Below, in pieces: positions 35,772 to 45,261 of a stretch of 64,000 bases of DNA; position 1 is the stretch's first letter; each line of letters opens with the position of its first letter. The DNA is from Gammaproteobacteria bacterium (GTDB lineage: Bacteria; Pseudomonadota; Gammaproteobacteria; Steroidobacterales; Steroidobacteraceae): positions 1-64,000 of the forward strand of contig CANGBB010000007.1 of NCBI GenBank assembly GCA_947452065.1. The letters are read 5' to 3'. Below the pieces are notes generated by a model that worked only from the letters and a program-made list of their open reading frames with translations, was not told the origin of the DNA and ran no database searches. Made by a program: the position numbers and the translations under genes.

Positions 35772-36683
35772 TCATGGGGCCTTGCGCGAGTGTGTCGCGC
35801 CCTGCAGCCATTCTTCGATCAGCTGGCGTGCGATGGTGTGCGGCAGCGGCAGGGTGACTGTTGGCTGACGCAGCTCGTCGGCGTGAAACCAGCGCGCATC
35901 CTCCAGTTCCCCGTCTAGGCTCACCGGGCCTCGCGAGCCGCTGGCGTGGAAACCCAGCATGAGCGAGGAGGGAAAGGGCCAGGGCTGGGAAGCGAAGTAG
36001 TGCGACTCGTGCACCTGGATGCCGGTTTCCTCGAACACTTCGCGAGTGACGGCGTCTTCGAGGCTTTCGCCCACTTCGACAAAGCCTGCGAGTGCCGAGT
36101 AGCGGCCCTGCGGCCAAGAGGCCTGTCGCCCGAGCAGCGCGTATGGGCCGTCGCTGACCAGCACAATGACGGCCGGATCGATGCGCGGGAAGAAGTTGGC
36201 GGAACAGTCGGGATTCACACAGCGAAGTGCGTGACCGGCCGAACGCGGTGCGGTGGGTGCGCCACAGGCGCCGCAGTGCCGGTGGCGCGTGCGCCAGAAC
36301 AGCAGTGCGCGGGCGGCATACAGCAGCGCGGCTTCATCAGTCGGCAGGCTGGCCAGCAATGGACGCAGTTCCTCGAAATGGCTGCCGGCCGGTGCCTCGT
36401 CATGTTCGTCGGCCTCAGCCAGAACAGTTCGCCGGCCACCGAACCAACCCATCAGCAGCAGATCGGCGGGCTTGCGGTTCCGGATCAGCGGGTCATTCGC
36501 CTGCAGAAAGCAGATGCCGGACTCCGGCGCCGAGCGCACCAGCGGTTGCAGCTCACGCAGCGCGATGAAACGGGTGTCCGGATCATCCAACGCGGCATCC
36601 AGCCACTCATCGTCTTTGCGCTCGACATGGCGCCGGTCGAGGCTCGCGCTGCTGAAGGGATTTCGGTATGGACTGCGGTTCAT
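35772..36683 (-). CDS. nudC: NADH pyrophosphatase
   Basis: Zn ribbon HCGACGAP...CVNPDC; Nudix box GFVEVGESLEDAVTREVFEETGI; SQPWPFPSSLM. Confidence 0.93.
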   Translation of the reverse strand: MNRSPYRNPFSSASLDRRHVERKDDEWLDAALDDPDTRFIALRELQPLVRSAPESGICFLQANDPLIRNRKPADLLLMGWFGGRRTVLAEADEHDEAPAGSHFEELRPLLASLPTDEAALLYAARALLFWRTRHRHCGACGAPTAPRSAGHALRCVNPDCSANFFPRIDPAVIVLVSDGPYALLGRQASWPQGRYSALAGFVEVGESLEDAVTREVFEETGIQVHESHYFASQPWPFPSSLMLGFHASGSRGPVSLDGELEDARWFHADELRQPTVTLPLPHTIARQLIEEWLQGATHSRKAP

Positions 36684-36788
36684 CGGCGGCCTCGCTGGAT
36701 GACCGCTGATCTTAACAGCCGGCCACCCTCGACCGGCTGCTTTTGGCGCACTTTTGGCTCAAGGGGAAGGCAAGGAGCCCCCAGCGTG

Positions 36789-37337
36789 TCAGCTGACGCA
36801 GCCGTAGCAGTGCGGTGTGCGCAGCGCCAGCCGGTCGGCGACCAGCACCGCGCCGCATCCGCCGCAGCGGGTCAGGCGCAGCTCTTCGCCGCGCTGAAGC
36901 GTTCGGACCAGAAACTCCGCATGTTCGAACGACAGCAACGGACGCGGGATCAGTCCGCGATAGCTGTCATAGGCCCGGCATAGCAGCTGGGCGCGCTGCA
37001 TGTTCTGGATGAGCCGACCGCTGTTGCCAACTGCGGAGGGCGCGGCCTCGGCGATCACTCCGGTCATCAGACAGATGCTGGCAAACAGCGCCGACTCATG
37101 GCGCAGGCGCGCCGTGCGGACGAAGTGCGCCACCTGTTGCGGCGACTTGCCGCGGTGGCGAGGCACCAGTCGCCCCTGATGCTCACGCAGGTATGAGCGG
37201 TACAACTTGCGAATGCGATCGTCGGTCAGCCCGGTCCACTGGCGGATAGTGCGGGTGCGCGCCTCATGCTCGATGAATTGCACGGCGATTTCGATTCGCT
37301 GGCGGTCACGCTGGTAGCGGTCGTCGGAAATACGCAT
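36789..37337 (-). CDS. FlhC family transcriptional regulator (orphan)
   Basis: TIRQWTGLTDDRIRKLYRSYL; C-terminal CGGCGAVLVADRLALRTPHCYGC zinc motif like FlhC; no flhD nearby. Confidence 0.7.
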   Translation of the reverse strand: MRISDDRYQRDRQRIEIAVQFIEHEARTRTIRQWTGLTDDRIRKLYRSYLREHQGRLVPRHRGKSPQQVAHFVRTARLRHESALFASICLMTGVIAEAAPSAVGNSGRLIQNMQRAQLLCRAYDSYRGLIPRPLLSFEHAEFLVRTLQRGEELRLTRCGGCGAVLVADRLALRTPHCYGCVS

Positions 37338-37468
37338 TCAATTCCCCTTCTTTTTTTCGCGATGGTTTGCGAGCTATTTCACGTTTTGGCCCTATCAGGC
37401 CAGATTCTGATCTGGTTGAAACGTTTACAGTTAGACAGACTTAATGCCGGAAATCAGGAGATTTGCAG

Positions 37469-38092
37469 ATGACTGAAGTGCGGCAATCGCTCCAGGAGAC
37501 CGCGCGGGCGTACGATTTGGTACCGGGTCTGCAGGCGCAGATCACAGAGCTGAATCTTCAAGTGATCGAACTGCTGGTGCGCCGGGCGCACGCTCCGCTC
37601 GGCACCTATCCGGTGCAACCCTTCGATGGGCTTGCCCCTCTGCTGCGGGCACTGGATGAGCCCGCCCGTGTGGCGCTGGCCCGGTGTCCGATTCTGCTGC
37701 TGGATGCCGGCTTCGGTCAGGAGCAATTGTGGGACGGCGCGGTGCATGAATCCGTCAACGTCCGAGGTGTCGGCTGGCTCACGCCGGTGGCCGAGGTGGG
37801 TCTGCTCCGCGCAGCGGCGACACTCGGGTGGCATCTGGCCCGCGCCAACCCCTACGCGGCCTGTCTTTCGCTGGGCATGACGACGGATTGCGCGCGTCGC
37901 TTGGCCCAGATGGGGCTGCGTGATCTGGAGGATAGAGTCCAGCGCAGGGCTGCATCCTGTCGACTGCGTTGGGAAGACAGGCCGCCCATCTGGCGGCAGC
38001 TGCTGGAGGCCGCCGTGGCCGGGGCGGCCAGCCAACTGGACGCCTTGTTGTTACGCGGTGTGCAGCTGCTCGCCGCGGACTATCGCCGATAG
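37469..38092 (+). CDS. Hypothetical protein divergent from the FlhC-like gene
   Basis: ATG at 37469 (MTEVRQSLQETARAYDLVPG...) preceded by caggag; good coding character; no family recognised. Confidence 0.65.
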   Translation: MTEVRQSLQETARAYDLVPGLQAQITELNLQVIELLVRRAHAPLGTYPVQPFDGLAPLLRALDEPARVALARCPILLLDAGFGQEQLWDGAVHESVNVRGVGWLTPVAEVGLLRAAATLGWHLARANPYAACLSLGMTTDCARRLAQMGLRDLEDRVQRRAASCRLRWEDRPPIWRQLLEAAVAGAASQLDALLLRGVQLLAADYRR

Positions 38093-38156
38093 GTCCTGTC
38101 GGTTCACCTGCGCTAGACTTGCAGCAAGGGCCGGATCGGCCCAATCCCGCAGGTGA

Positions 38157-39086
38157 ATGGATTTGGCAGCTTTATCTGTCCGGGGTCTGACCAAGACCTA
38201 CAGCAATGGTGTCGAGGCATTGAAGGGCGTCGACCTGGACGTCGAGCAGGGGGATTTTTTTGCTCTGCTCGGGCCCAACGGTGCCGGCAAAACAACCCTC
38301 ATCGGTGTCGTCACATCGCTGATCAACAAGACGCAGGGCACGGCCAGCATCTTTGGGCACGACATTGATCGCCAACTCGAACTTGCCAAGACCTGCATCG
38401 GTGTCGTGCCGCAGGAACTCAATTTCAATATGTGGGAGACGCCGCTCACCATCGTGGTGAACCAGGCGGGCTTCTATGGCGTGCCGCGGCGAATCGCGCT
38501 CGAACGCGCCGAGAAATATCTCACGCTGCTGTCGCTGTGGGATCGTCGCAATAAATGGGCGCGATCGCTGTCCGGCGGCATGAAGCGCCGCCTGATGATT
38601 GCTCGCGCACTGATGCACCAGCCGCGGCTGCTGATCCTGGATGAGCCCACGGCGGGCGTTGATATCGAGATCCGTCGCTCCATGTGGGAGCTACTCAAAG
38701 AGATCAATGCCAGCGGCACAACCATCATCCTGACCACACATTATCTCGAAGAAGCCGAGAATCTCTGTCGCAACATCGCCATCATCAACAAGGGCCGGAT
38801 CGTCGAGAGCGACCGCATGGGTAACCTGCTGCGCCGTCTGCACACCGAGACCTTTGTGCTGAATCTGCGCGCGCCGTTGTCGGTTGCACCGGTGGTGCCG
38901 GGCTTTGCGGTGACGCGTGTCGACGACACGACCCTCGAGGCCGAGATTTCCAAGGACCAGAACCTCAATGACCTGTTCGCCGCGCTGACGGCCCAGGGAG
39001 TGCAGGTACTTTCGATGCGTAACAAGGTGAACCGGCTGGAAGAGATTTTCATGCAGCTGGTCGAAGGCGGAGCTCATCATGTCTGA
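38157..39086 (+). CDS. ABC transporter ATP-binding protein (YadG-like)
   Basis: Walker A LLGPNGAGKTTLI; signature LSGGMKRRLMIARALMHQPRLLILDEPTAGVD. Confidence 0.93.
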   Translation: MDLAALSVRGLTKTYSNGVEALKGVDLDVEQGDFFALLGPNGAGKTTLIGVVTSLINKTQGTASIFGHDIDRQLELAKTCIGVVPQELNFNMWETPLTIVVNQAGFYGVPRRIALERAEKYLTLLSLWDRRNKWARSLSGGMKRRLMIARALMHQPRLLILDEPTAGVDIEIRRSMWELLKEINASGTTIILTTHYLEEAENLCRNIAIINKGRIVESDRMGNLLRRLHTETFVLNLRAPLSVAPVVPGFAVTRVDDTTLEAEISKDQNLNDLFAALTAQGVQVLSMRNKVNRLEEIFMQLVEGGAHHV

Positions 39087-39879
39087 AGCGGCTGTAGCAG
39101 TGCCGTCAATGGGCCGGGTCCGCTGGATCGGCTTTCGTACCATCGTGATCCGCGAATACGGCCGCATCATGCGCATCTGGGGGCAGACGCTCGTGCCCTC
39201 GGCGGTGACGGCAACCCTGTACTTCGTGATCTTCGGTAGCCTTATCGGTCGTCGTGTCGGCCAGATGGGCGGCTTCGACTACATGCAGTTCATCGCGCCT
39301 GGCCTGATCATGATGAGCGTGATCACCAATTCCTACGGCAATGTGGTGTCCTCGTTCTTCGGCGCGAAGTTCGGCAAACACATTGAGGAGCTGCTGGTCT
39401 CTCCGCTGCCGAGCTGGATCATCGTCGCCGGTTATATCTGCGGCGGACTGGTGCGCGGCATGATGGTCGGCCTAGTCGTCACGGTGGTGTCGCTGATCTT
39501 CGCGCAACTGCATGTGCAGCACCTTGGTATCGTCATCGCAGCGGTCGTGCTTACCTCCGTGATCTTTGCTCTGGGCGGATTCATCAATGCGGTGTTCGCC
39601 AAGAACTTCGAGCAGGTGAACTGGATTCCGACGTTCGTGCTGACCCCGCTGACCTACTTTGGTGGTGTGTTCTACTCGGTGGATCTGCTGCCCGGCTGGG
39701 CGCGCGCGGCCTCGCATGTGAATCCGATCCTGCACATGGTCAATGCGTTCCGCTACGGATTCCTTGGTGTCAGCGACGTCAGCGTGGTTCAGGCTTTTGT
39801 GATCATGCTGGCTGCTGCAGTGCTGCTGTTCGTGGTTGCGCTGCGGCTGATGCAGAAGGGCATCGGCATCCGCGACTAG
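39079..39879 (+). CDS. ABC-2 type transporter permease (YadH-like)
   Basis: YMQFIAPGLIMMSVITNSYGNVVSSFFGAKFGKHIEELLVSPLP; overlaps the ATPase gene by 8 bp. Confidence 0.92.
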   Translation: MSEAAVAVPSMGRVRWIGFRTIVIREYGRIMRIWGQTLVPSAVTATLYFVIFGSLIGRRVGQMGGFDYMQFIAPGLIMMSVITNSYGNVVSSFFGAKFGKHIEELLVSPLPSWIIVAGYICGGLVRGMMVGLVVTVVSLIFAQLHVQHLGIVIAAVVLTSVIFALGGFINAVFAKNFEQVNWIPTFVLTPLTYFGGVFYSVDLLPGWARAASHVNPILHMVNAFRYGFLGVSDVSVVQAFVIMLAAAVLLFVVALRLMQKGIGIRD

Positions 39880-39898
39880 CCTTTCCGATCACAGTAGT

Positions 39899-41014
39899 TC
39901 AGGCCGCGAGACTGGCCTCGGCCAGCGCTGCGACGTGTTCGCCGATCGCCAGCGAACCGGTCAGGCCCGGTGATTCAAAGCCGAAGAGATGGATCAGGCC
40001 CACGATGCCATGGTCGGCGGGTGAGGCGATCACGAAATCAACGGCGGCCGCGCCCGGGCCGCCAAGTTTCGGGCGCACGCCGGCGTACGCGGGTAGCAAC
40101 GCGCCGTCCGGCAGGGACGGCCAGTAGCTGCGGATGGCCGGCGCGAACAGCGCGGCGCGCGCGGGATCCACGTCATAGTTCGGAGCGCTCACCCACTCCA
40201 CGTCCGGACCGAAGCGCGCACGGCCCTGCAGATCCAGAGTCAGGTGGATGCCCAAGCCCCCATCTTCCGGCACCGGATAGATCAATTGGGAGAATGGCGA
40301 GCGTCCGGCGAGAGTGAAATAGTTGCCCTTGGCATAGTGGATGCGCGGCACGGCGTGGGCTGGCATCGCATCCATCGACAGTGCCAGCGCCTGCGCATTC
40401 AGTCCGGCCGCATTGATCAGCAGCGCAGCGCGCAGCGTAGGGGTGGTCTGCGCATCGAAGGCCAGCTCGATACCATCGTCCGCGCGCCAAAGGCGGTTCA
40501 CCGTGGTGTTGAAAGCAAAGGTGGCACCGGCAGCCTCGGCATCGCCGCGCAAGGAGAGCATATAGGCATGCGAATCCAGGATGCCGGTCGAGGGTGAGTG
40601 CAACGCCGCGGCACAGTGCAGTTCCGGTTCGAGCTGGCGGGCCTCGGCAGCGCTCAGCAGACGCAGATCCTCAACCCCGGCTGCGTGTGCCGATGCGAGG
40701 ATTCTCTCCAGATGGTCGCGCTGTCCCGGATTCGTTGCGACGATGAGCTTGCCGCAGCAGCGATGGGCGATGCCGCGCTCCTCGCAATAGGCATACAGCG
40801 CACGGCGACCGCTGACGCAAAAGCGTGCCTTGAGCGACCCTTGGGGATAATAGAGCCCGGCGTGGATGACTTCGCTGTTGCGGGAGCTGGTCCCGGTGCC
40901 AATGCTGTGCGCGGATTCAACCACAAGCGTTTCGAATCCGCGCCGCGCGAGTTCGCGCGCAATGCTCAGGCCGATCACACCGGCTCCCACGATCACGCAT
41001 TGCTGCTTATCCAT
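39899..41014 (-). CDS. FAD-dependent oxidoreductase, LhgO (L-2-hydroxyglutarate oxidase)-like
   Basis: CVIVGAGVIGLSIARELARRGFETLVVE; SSRNSEVIHAGLYYPQGSLKARFCVSG. Confidence 0.85.
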   Translation of the reverse strand: MDKQQCVIVGAGVIGLSIARELARRGFETLVVESAHSIGTGTSSRNSEVIHAGLYYPQGSLKARFCVSGRRALYAYCEERGIAHRCCGKLIVATNPGQRDHLERILASAHAAGVEDLRLLSAAEARQLEPELHCAAALHSPSTGILDSHAYMLSLRGDAEAAGATFAFNTTVNRLWRADDGIELAFDAQTTPTLRAALLINAAGLNAQALALSMDAMPAHAVPRIHYAKGNYFTLAGRSPFSQLIYPVPEDGGLGIHLTLDLQGRARFGPDVEWVSAPNYDVDPARAALFAPAIRSYWPSLPDGALLPAYAGVRPKLGGPGAAAVDFVIASPADHGIVGLIHLFGFESPGLTGSLAIGEHVAALAEASLAA

Positions 41015-41055
41015 TCATGTCACCCTCAAGGTCCGTCACACGCGGTTTACAGCTA

Positions 41056-41517
41056 CTACTGGCGTGTTGCTGGTGGCGGAGGCGGAGGCGCGCCGCCCAT
41101 GCGATCGCCCGAGCGTAAGGGCGCACCTAGGCTGCCGCCGCTGCCGTGTTCATCAATCACAAACTGCAGCTGGCAGTGAGTGCGGTCAGTCGCGCTGATC
41201 GCCGCACTCACGGCCAGATCCGCGCCGAGGCTGCGGTACGCGGTAACGATTTCCGACAGCGCGGTTTCGATGGCCTGGCTCGAAGCGAGATCGCCGGCCT
41301 TGAGTCCGATGACGCGAGCGAGTTGCGCATCGCTCAGGCGCTGGTTGCCGCTGAAGCGGATGGCCTGGATGCGCAGCGATGGCGGTGCAGCCTCGGCACG
41401 GTGTTCGGTGTGTGTGCCCGTTGCGGGTTGCTGGGCCAAAGCGGTGGTCTGAAACTGCGCGCTGGCGGCGATGACCAGGCTGCACAGCATCACATTGATC
41501 GGCCGCATCCCGCTCAT
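41056..41517 (-). CDS. Secreted single POTRA-domain protein (ShlB-type), no beta-barrel
   Basis: Signal peptide then IQAIRFSGNQRLSDAQLARVIGLKAGDLASSQAIETALSEIVTAYRSLG, POTRA-like. ATG 41517 with gaggag RBS. Confidence 0.65.
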   Translation of the reverse strand: MSGMRPINVMLCSLVIAASAQFQTTALAQQPATGTHTEHRAEAAPPSLRIQAIRFSGNQRLSDAQLARVIGLKAGDLASSQAIETALSEIVTAYRSLGADLAVSAAISATDRTHCQLQFVIDEHGSGGSLGAPLRSGDRMGGAPPPPPPATRQ

Positions 41518-41663
41518 GGTTTCTCCTCGACAGTGATCCTGCCCGCTCATGACAGTACAGCAGCGCCGGGTGGTGGCGCGGCCGCCTGATAAGGGCATGT
41601 TAACCGGCAGCGGCCTGCGCCGCAGAGACGGCGACAACTTGCGGTATAGTCGGTGTCCTCACC

Positions 41664-42683
41664 ATGATCACCGCTGAACCCTTTCAGCCGCCTCGTCTGC
41701 TGCGTTCCGCGCATCTGCAGACCAGTCTGTCGAATCTGCCGCCGCGGTACTGGTACACCCGTCGGCGCGCTGCACCACTGCGACGGGCGGCTCGGCCGTG
41801 GCTTCTTGAGCTCGGTACGCTGGGGCGGCTCCAGGCGATGGTGTCCCCGGCGCGCGAAGGTATAGCGCCCTGCGGAGTGGCGGTGCTGTTGCATGGCTGG
41901 GAAGGTCATGCTGATTCCACCTATGTGCTGTCGCTCGGCGCCGAGCTGTATGCAGCGGGCTACGAAGTAGTGCGGCTGAACCTGCGCGATCACGGTGGCA
42001 CGTTTGGTCTGACGCGAGAACTGTTCCATTCCTGCCGGCTGCCTGAAGTCGCCGAGGCCGTACGACAGATCGCCGCGCACTATGCGCCGGCGCCAGTGCA
42101 GCTGGCGGGCTTCTCGTTGGGCGGAAATTTTTTCCTCCGGGTGGCCGCGGAGCCTCAATTGCCGGCCAACCTGCAGCGCGTGGTTGCGATCTCGCCGGTG
42201 TTGCATCCCGATAGCGCCATGGCTGCGATGGAGCAGGGTCTGCGGGTCTACCATGACTACTTTGTACGACGCTGGTCGCGTTCGCTGCGCGCCAAACAGC
42301 ACAGCTGGCCTGATGATTACGACTTCCGCGAGCTGCTGAGGCTGCGCGACCTGCGCGCCATGACCGCCGCGCTGGTGGCAGCGCACACCGACTTCGCCTC
42401 AATGCAGGATTACCTCAACGGGTATGCGATCACCGGTGAGCGGTTGCGCTCGCTGGCCGTGCCTGCGCATCTGCTGGCGTCGGCCGATGATCCGATCATT
42501 CCAATCGCCGACCTGCAGCGGCTGGCACAGCATCCGCAGCTAGAAGTGACTCGTCTGCCGTACGGCGGTCATTGCGGCTTCGTCGAACGATTGAGTGCGC
42601 CGAGCTTTGCCGATCGCTATGTGATGCGGCGTTTCGCGCTCTCCGCAGCGGTGCTGTCCAGCAGTGCCAGCAGCGTCGACTGA
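41664..42683 (+). CDS. Alpha/beta hydrolase, YheT family
   Basis: FQPPRLLRSAHLQTSLSNL; VAVLLHGWEGHADSTYV; LAGFSLGGNFFLRVA; YGGHCGFVE. Confidence 0.88.
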   Translation: MITAEPFQPPRLLRSAHLQTSLSNLPPRYWYTRRRAAPLRRAARPWLLELGTLGRLQAMVSPAREGIAPCGVAVLLHGWEGHADSTYVLSLGAELYAAGYEVVRLNLRDHGGTFGLTRELFHSCRLPEVAEAVRQIAAHYAPAPVQLAGFSLGGNFFLRVAAEPQLPANLQRVVAISPVLHPDSAMAAMEQGLRVYHDYFVRRWSRSLRAKQHSWPDDYDFRELLRLRDLRAMTAALVAAHTDFASMQDYLNGYAITGERLRSLAVPAHLLASADDPIIPIADLQRLAQHPQLEVTRLPYGGHCGFVERLSAPSFADRYVMRRFALSAAVLSSSASSVD

Positions 42684-44083
42684 CGTTGCGCCAGACCGCG
42701 CCGCGGTGCCGGCTCAAAGCGTCGTTCGATTTGCGCTGACCAGTGTTCGGCCATCTCAGGTGCTGCCAATGCGGCCGCGCCGCGGGCGGTCGCTTCCGGC
42801 GCCACACGTTCGACCACCGTGTTGCAGATCGCGGCCAAGCGCCGGCAGAGCCAGTCGGAGCGGCTCATCCCGCCCATCACCAGCAGTCGTCGCAGGGGCG
42901 GGCCGTGTTGAGTCATATGCGCGAAATTTGCTGCCAGAAGGATGGCGATACTTTCGATCACCGCGCCGAAGCACTGCAGCGTGTCGCCGCTGCCGATGAA
43001 GCGCGAGTCCACGTTCGCCTGCCACCACGGTGATCCCAGTCCGCCCACGCCATTTAGGAATAGCGGCAGCTCCGTGTCGTCGGGCAGCGCCTCCAGCGCG
43101 GTCCACAGGCGCGCCTCGTCGTGTGCGTCGGCAGCGATGAAGTCGCGCACCGCAGCCCCCGCACCATTGACCGTTCCTTCCAGCGAGTACAGCGTGTTGC
43201 CGGGCCCAGTACCACCAGGACCGGCATTGGCGCACAGCACGCTGCCCAGAAGGGGCGCCGGGTCGGTGGGACGTTGCATCAGCGGTCGCTGCATGAAAGC
43301 GCCCGTGCCAAGGTTGATATAGACGGTGTGCTCATCGGGTGTTCCGGCGAAGAACGGGACTGCGGACTGATCGCCGGTACAGGTCCGCAATGGCAACCCG
43401 TCTGGCGGCGCGAGCGGTGTAACGATGCGCCCAAATTCACCCTGCGTTGGTACGCAGTCCGGGAGCCAGGTGCGCTCGATGCCAAAGCGTTGCAGGAGTT
43501 CTGGCGACCAATCCAGTGTGGCGGAATCCCACAGCAGCGTGCGTGATGCATTGGCAGGATCCGCGCACGGTTCGCAGCCGGTCAGTTGCGCCACCAGCCA
43601 TGAGGCCAGCGGCAGCAGCTGCAATGTGCCGTCCTGTGCTGCACGCCGCACGGCCGGCAGGTGATCGAGGCACCAGCGCATCTTGCTGGCACCGTAGTGT
43701 GCCGACAGCGGCAGTCCTGTGATGCGGCGGATGCGCGGTTCATCACTGCGCAGCGATTCCAGCCAGTCCGCATTCCGCCGATCCTGCCAGGACAGCACAG
43801 GACTGAGCGGTCGACCGGTGCCGCGCTCGGCGCAGACGATGCTGGAGCGTTGTGTGGCCAGACCTGCGCCCTGCAGTTGCAGCGCTGGGGCCTGTGTCAG
43901 GCACTCATGCAGTGATTGTCGCAGTGAGTCAACCAGCTCCTGCGGATCCTGTTCGACGCAGGCATCGCCCTGCACAAGGGTATGCACTGCACATTGAGCC
44001 GAAGCACGCAGCGCGCCGGTGTCATCGATCAGGCATGCACGACTGGCATGACTCCCCTGATCCAGCGCGATGACGCCGCGCAT
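42617..44083 (-). CDS. glpK: FGGY-family carbohydrate kinase, glycerol kinase-like
   Basis: GVIALDQGSHASRACLID; LSWQDRRNADWLESL; INLGTGAFMQRP; LLVMGGMSRSDWLCRRLAAI. Adjacent to glpD. The divergent sequence makes the symbol tentative. Confidence 0.75.
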   Translation of the reverse strand: MRGVIALDQGSHASRACLIDDTGALRASAQCAVHTLVQGDACVEQDPQELVDSLRQSLHECLTQAPALQLQGAGLATQRSSIVCAERGTGRPLSPVLSWQDRRNADWLESLRSDEPRIRRITGLPLSAHYGASKMRWCLDHLPAVRRAAQDGTLQLLPLASWLVAQLTGCEPCADPANASRTLLWDSATLDWSPELLQRFGIERTWLPDCVPTQGEFGRIVTPLAPPDGLPLRTCTGDQSAVPFFAGTPDEHTVYINLGTGAFMQRPLMQRPTDPAPLLGSVLCANAGPGGTGPGNTLYSLEGTVNGAGAAVRDFIAADAHDEARLWTALEALPDDTELPLFLNGVGGLGSPWWQANVDSRFIGSGDTLQCFGAVIESIAILLAANFAHMTQHGPPLRRLLVMGGMSRSDWLCRRLAAICNTVVERVAPEATARGAAALAAPEMAEHWSAQIERRFEPAPRRGLAQRQSTLLALLDSTAAESAKRRIT

Positions 44084-45261
44084 CACTCGGGGCGCAGCGG
44101 CAACTGGTCGGTGCGGGCGCGAGCGGCGCGTACCGGGAGCGATGCGGCGAGCATCTCCTGGGCGCGCTGGGCAACGGCCCGCCACGTGGTCAACTTGCCG
44201 CCATAGATCGACAGGACGCGCGGCCGCTGCGCGCGCTCGGGCAGCAGCAACGTCTCGCGCGAGCGATGGAAAGCGTGGCCACTGCCCGCGGGCAGTACGC
44301 GCAGACCGGCAAAGGCTTCCAGCACATGCGGTAGCGGATGTCCGTGTCGGCCGAAGTAGTGCCGATAGACGCCGAGCAGATATTTCATCTCGCGGGCCGA
44401 CGGATGCACCGTGGAGGGGTCGCCGCTGAATTTTACCTCCGTGGTCCCGATCATCGTGTGTTCGTGCCAGGGCAGCACGAAGACCGCGCGTCCATCGCGT
44501 GGACTTTCCACGTAGTACAGCCGCTCGCTGGCCGGGCGATCCAGAATCAGGTGTGTGCCCTGCACCAGATCCAGCTGCGGCACGTCGATCGATGGTGTGA
44601 GACTGCGGGCCACCGAAGCCGCCCACGGGCCGGCCGCATTGATCAGTACTCGCGCGGCACAGGTTTCCTCGCGACCGTTCTCGCGCCAGCGAGCAATGAT
44701 CTCCGCGCCGCGCAGTTCCGCACCGACGAACTCGGCCGGCATGCGCAGCTCGGCGCCCAGCGATTGGGCTGAACGCATCACCGCCTCGGTGAGCAGCCTG
44801 TCGTCGGTTTGTGCATCGTGGTACCAGAAAACCTGCTGCAGTCCATCCCGATGCAAGCCATCGAGCTGCTCCCATTGCCGGCGCGGCACGGTGCCGAAGC
44901 GGGCGTCACGTTCAAAGCCGGCCAGCGCCCAGTACATCGCCAGTCCGGTGCGCAGCTGCCAAGCGCTGCGGCGCATGCCGTCATACAGCGGAATGTGGAA
45001 GCGCCGCAGTGTCACCAGCTCAGGCGCCAGGCGTAGCAGAGTTCGTCGCTCATGGAGGCACTCGCGCACCAGCCGCCACTGTCCTGATTCCAGATACCGA
45101 AGCCCGCCATGAATCAGCTTGCTTGAGCGGCTGGAGGAGCCCGCTCCCAGCGCGCGCTGCTCGAGCAGCAGCACGCTGTGACCGGCGGCTGCGGCGGCCT
45201 GTGCACAGCCCGCGCCATGGATACCGCCGCCCACCACCAACACATCGACACGGCGACTCAT
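44083..45261 (-). CDS. glpD: Glycerol-3-phosphate dehydrogenase/oxidase family
   Basis: VLVVGGGIHGAGCAQAAAAAGHSVLLLEQ; SSRSSKLIHGGLRYLESGQWRLVRECLHERR; MIGTTEVKFSGDPSTVHPS. Confidence 0.9.
   Translation of the reverse strand: MSRRVDVLVVGGGIHGAGCAQAAAAAGHSVLLLEQRALGAGSSSRSSKLIHGGLRYLESGQWRLVRECLHERRTLLRLAPELVTLRRFHIPLYDGMRRSAWQLRTGLAMYWALAGFERDARFGTVPRRQWEQLDGLHRDGLQQVFWYHDAQTDDRLLTEAVMRSAQSLGAELRMPAEFVGAELRGAEIIARWRENGREETCAARVLINAAGPWAASVARSLTPSIDVPQLDLVQGTHLILDRPASERLYYVESPRDGRAVFVLPWHEHTMIGTTEVKFSGDPSTVHPSAREMKYLLGVYRHYFGRHGHPLPHVLEAFAGLRVLPAGSGHAFHRSRETLLLPERAQRPRVLSIYGGKLTTWRAVAQRAQEMLAASLPVRAARARTDQLPLRPE

Noticed and set aside
35946-36983. 345-aa plus-strand ORF opposite nudC and the flhC-like gene
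   Set aside because: Antisense to a definite Nudix/NudC protein.
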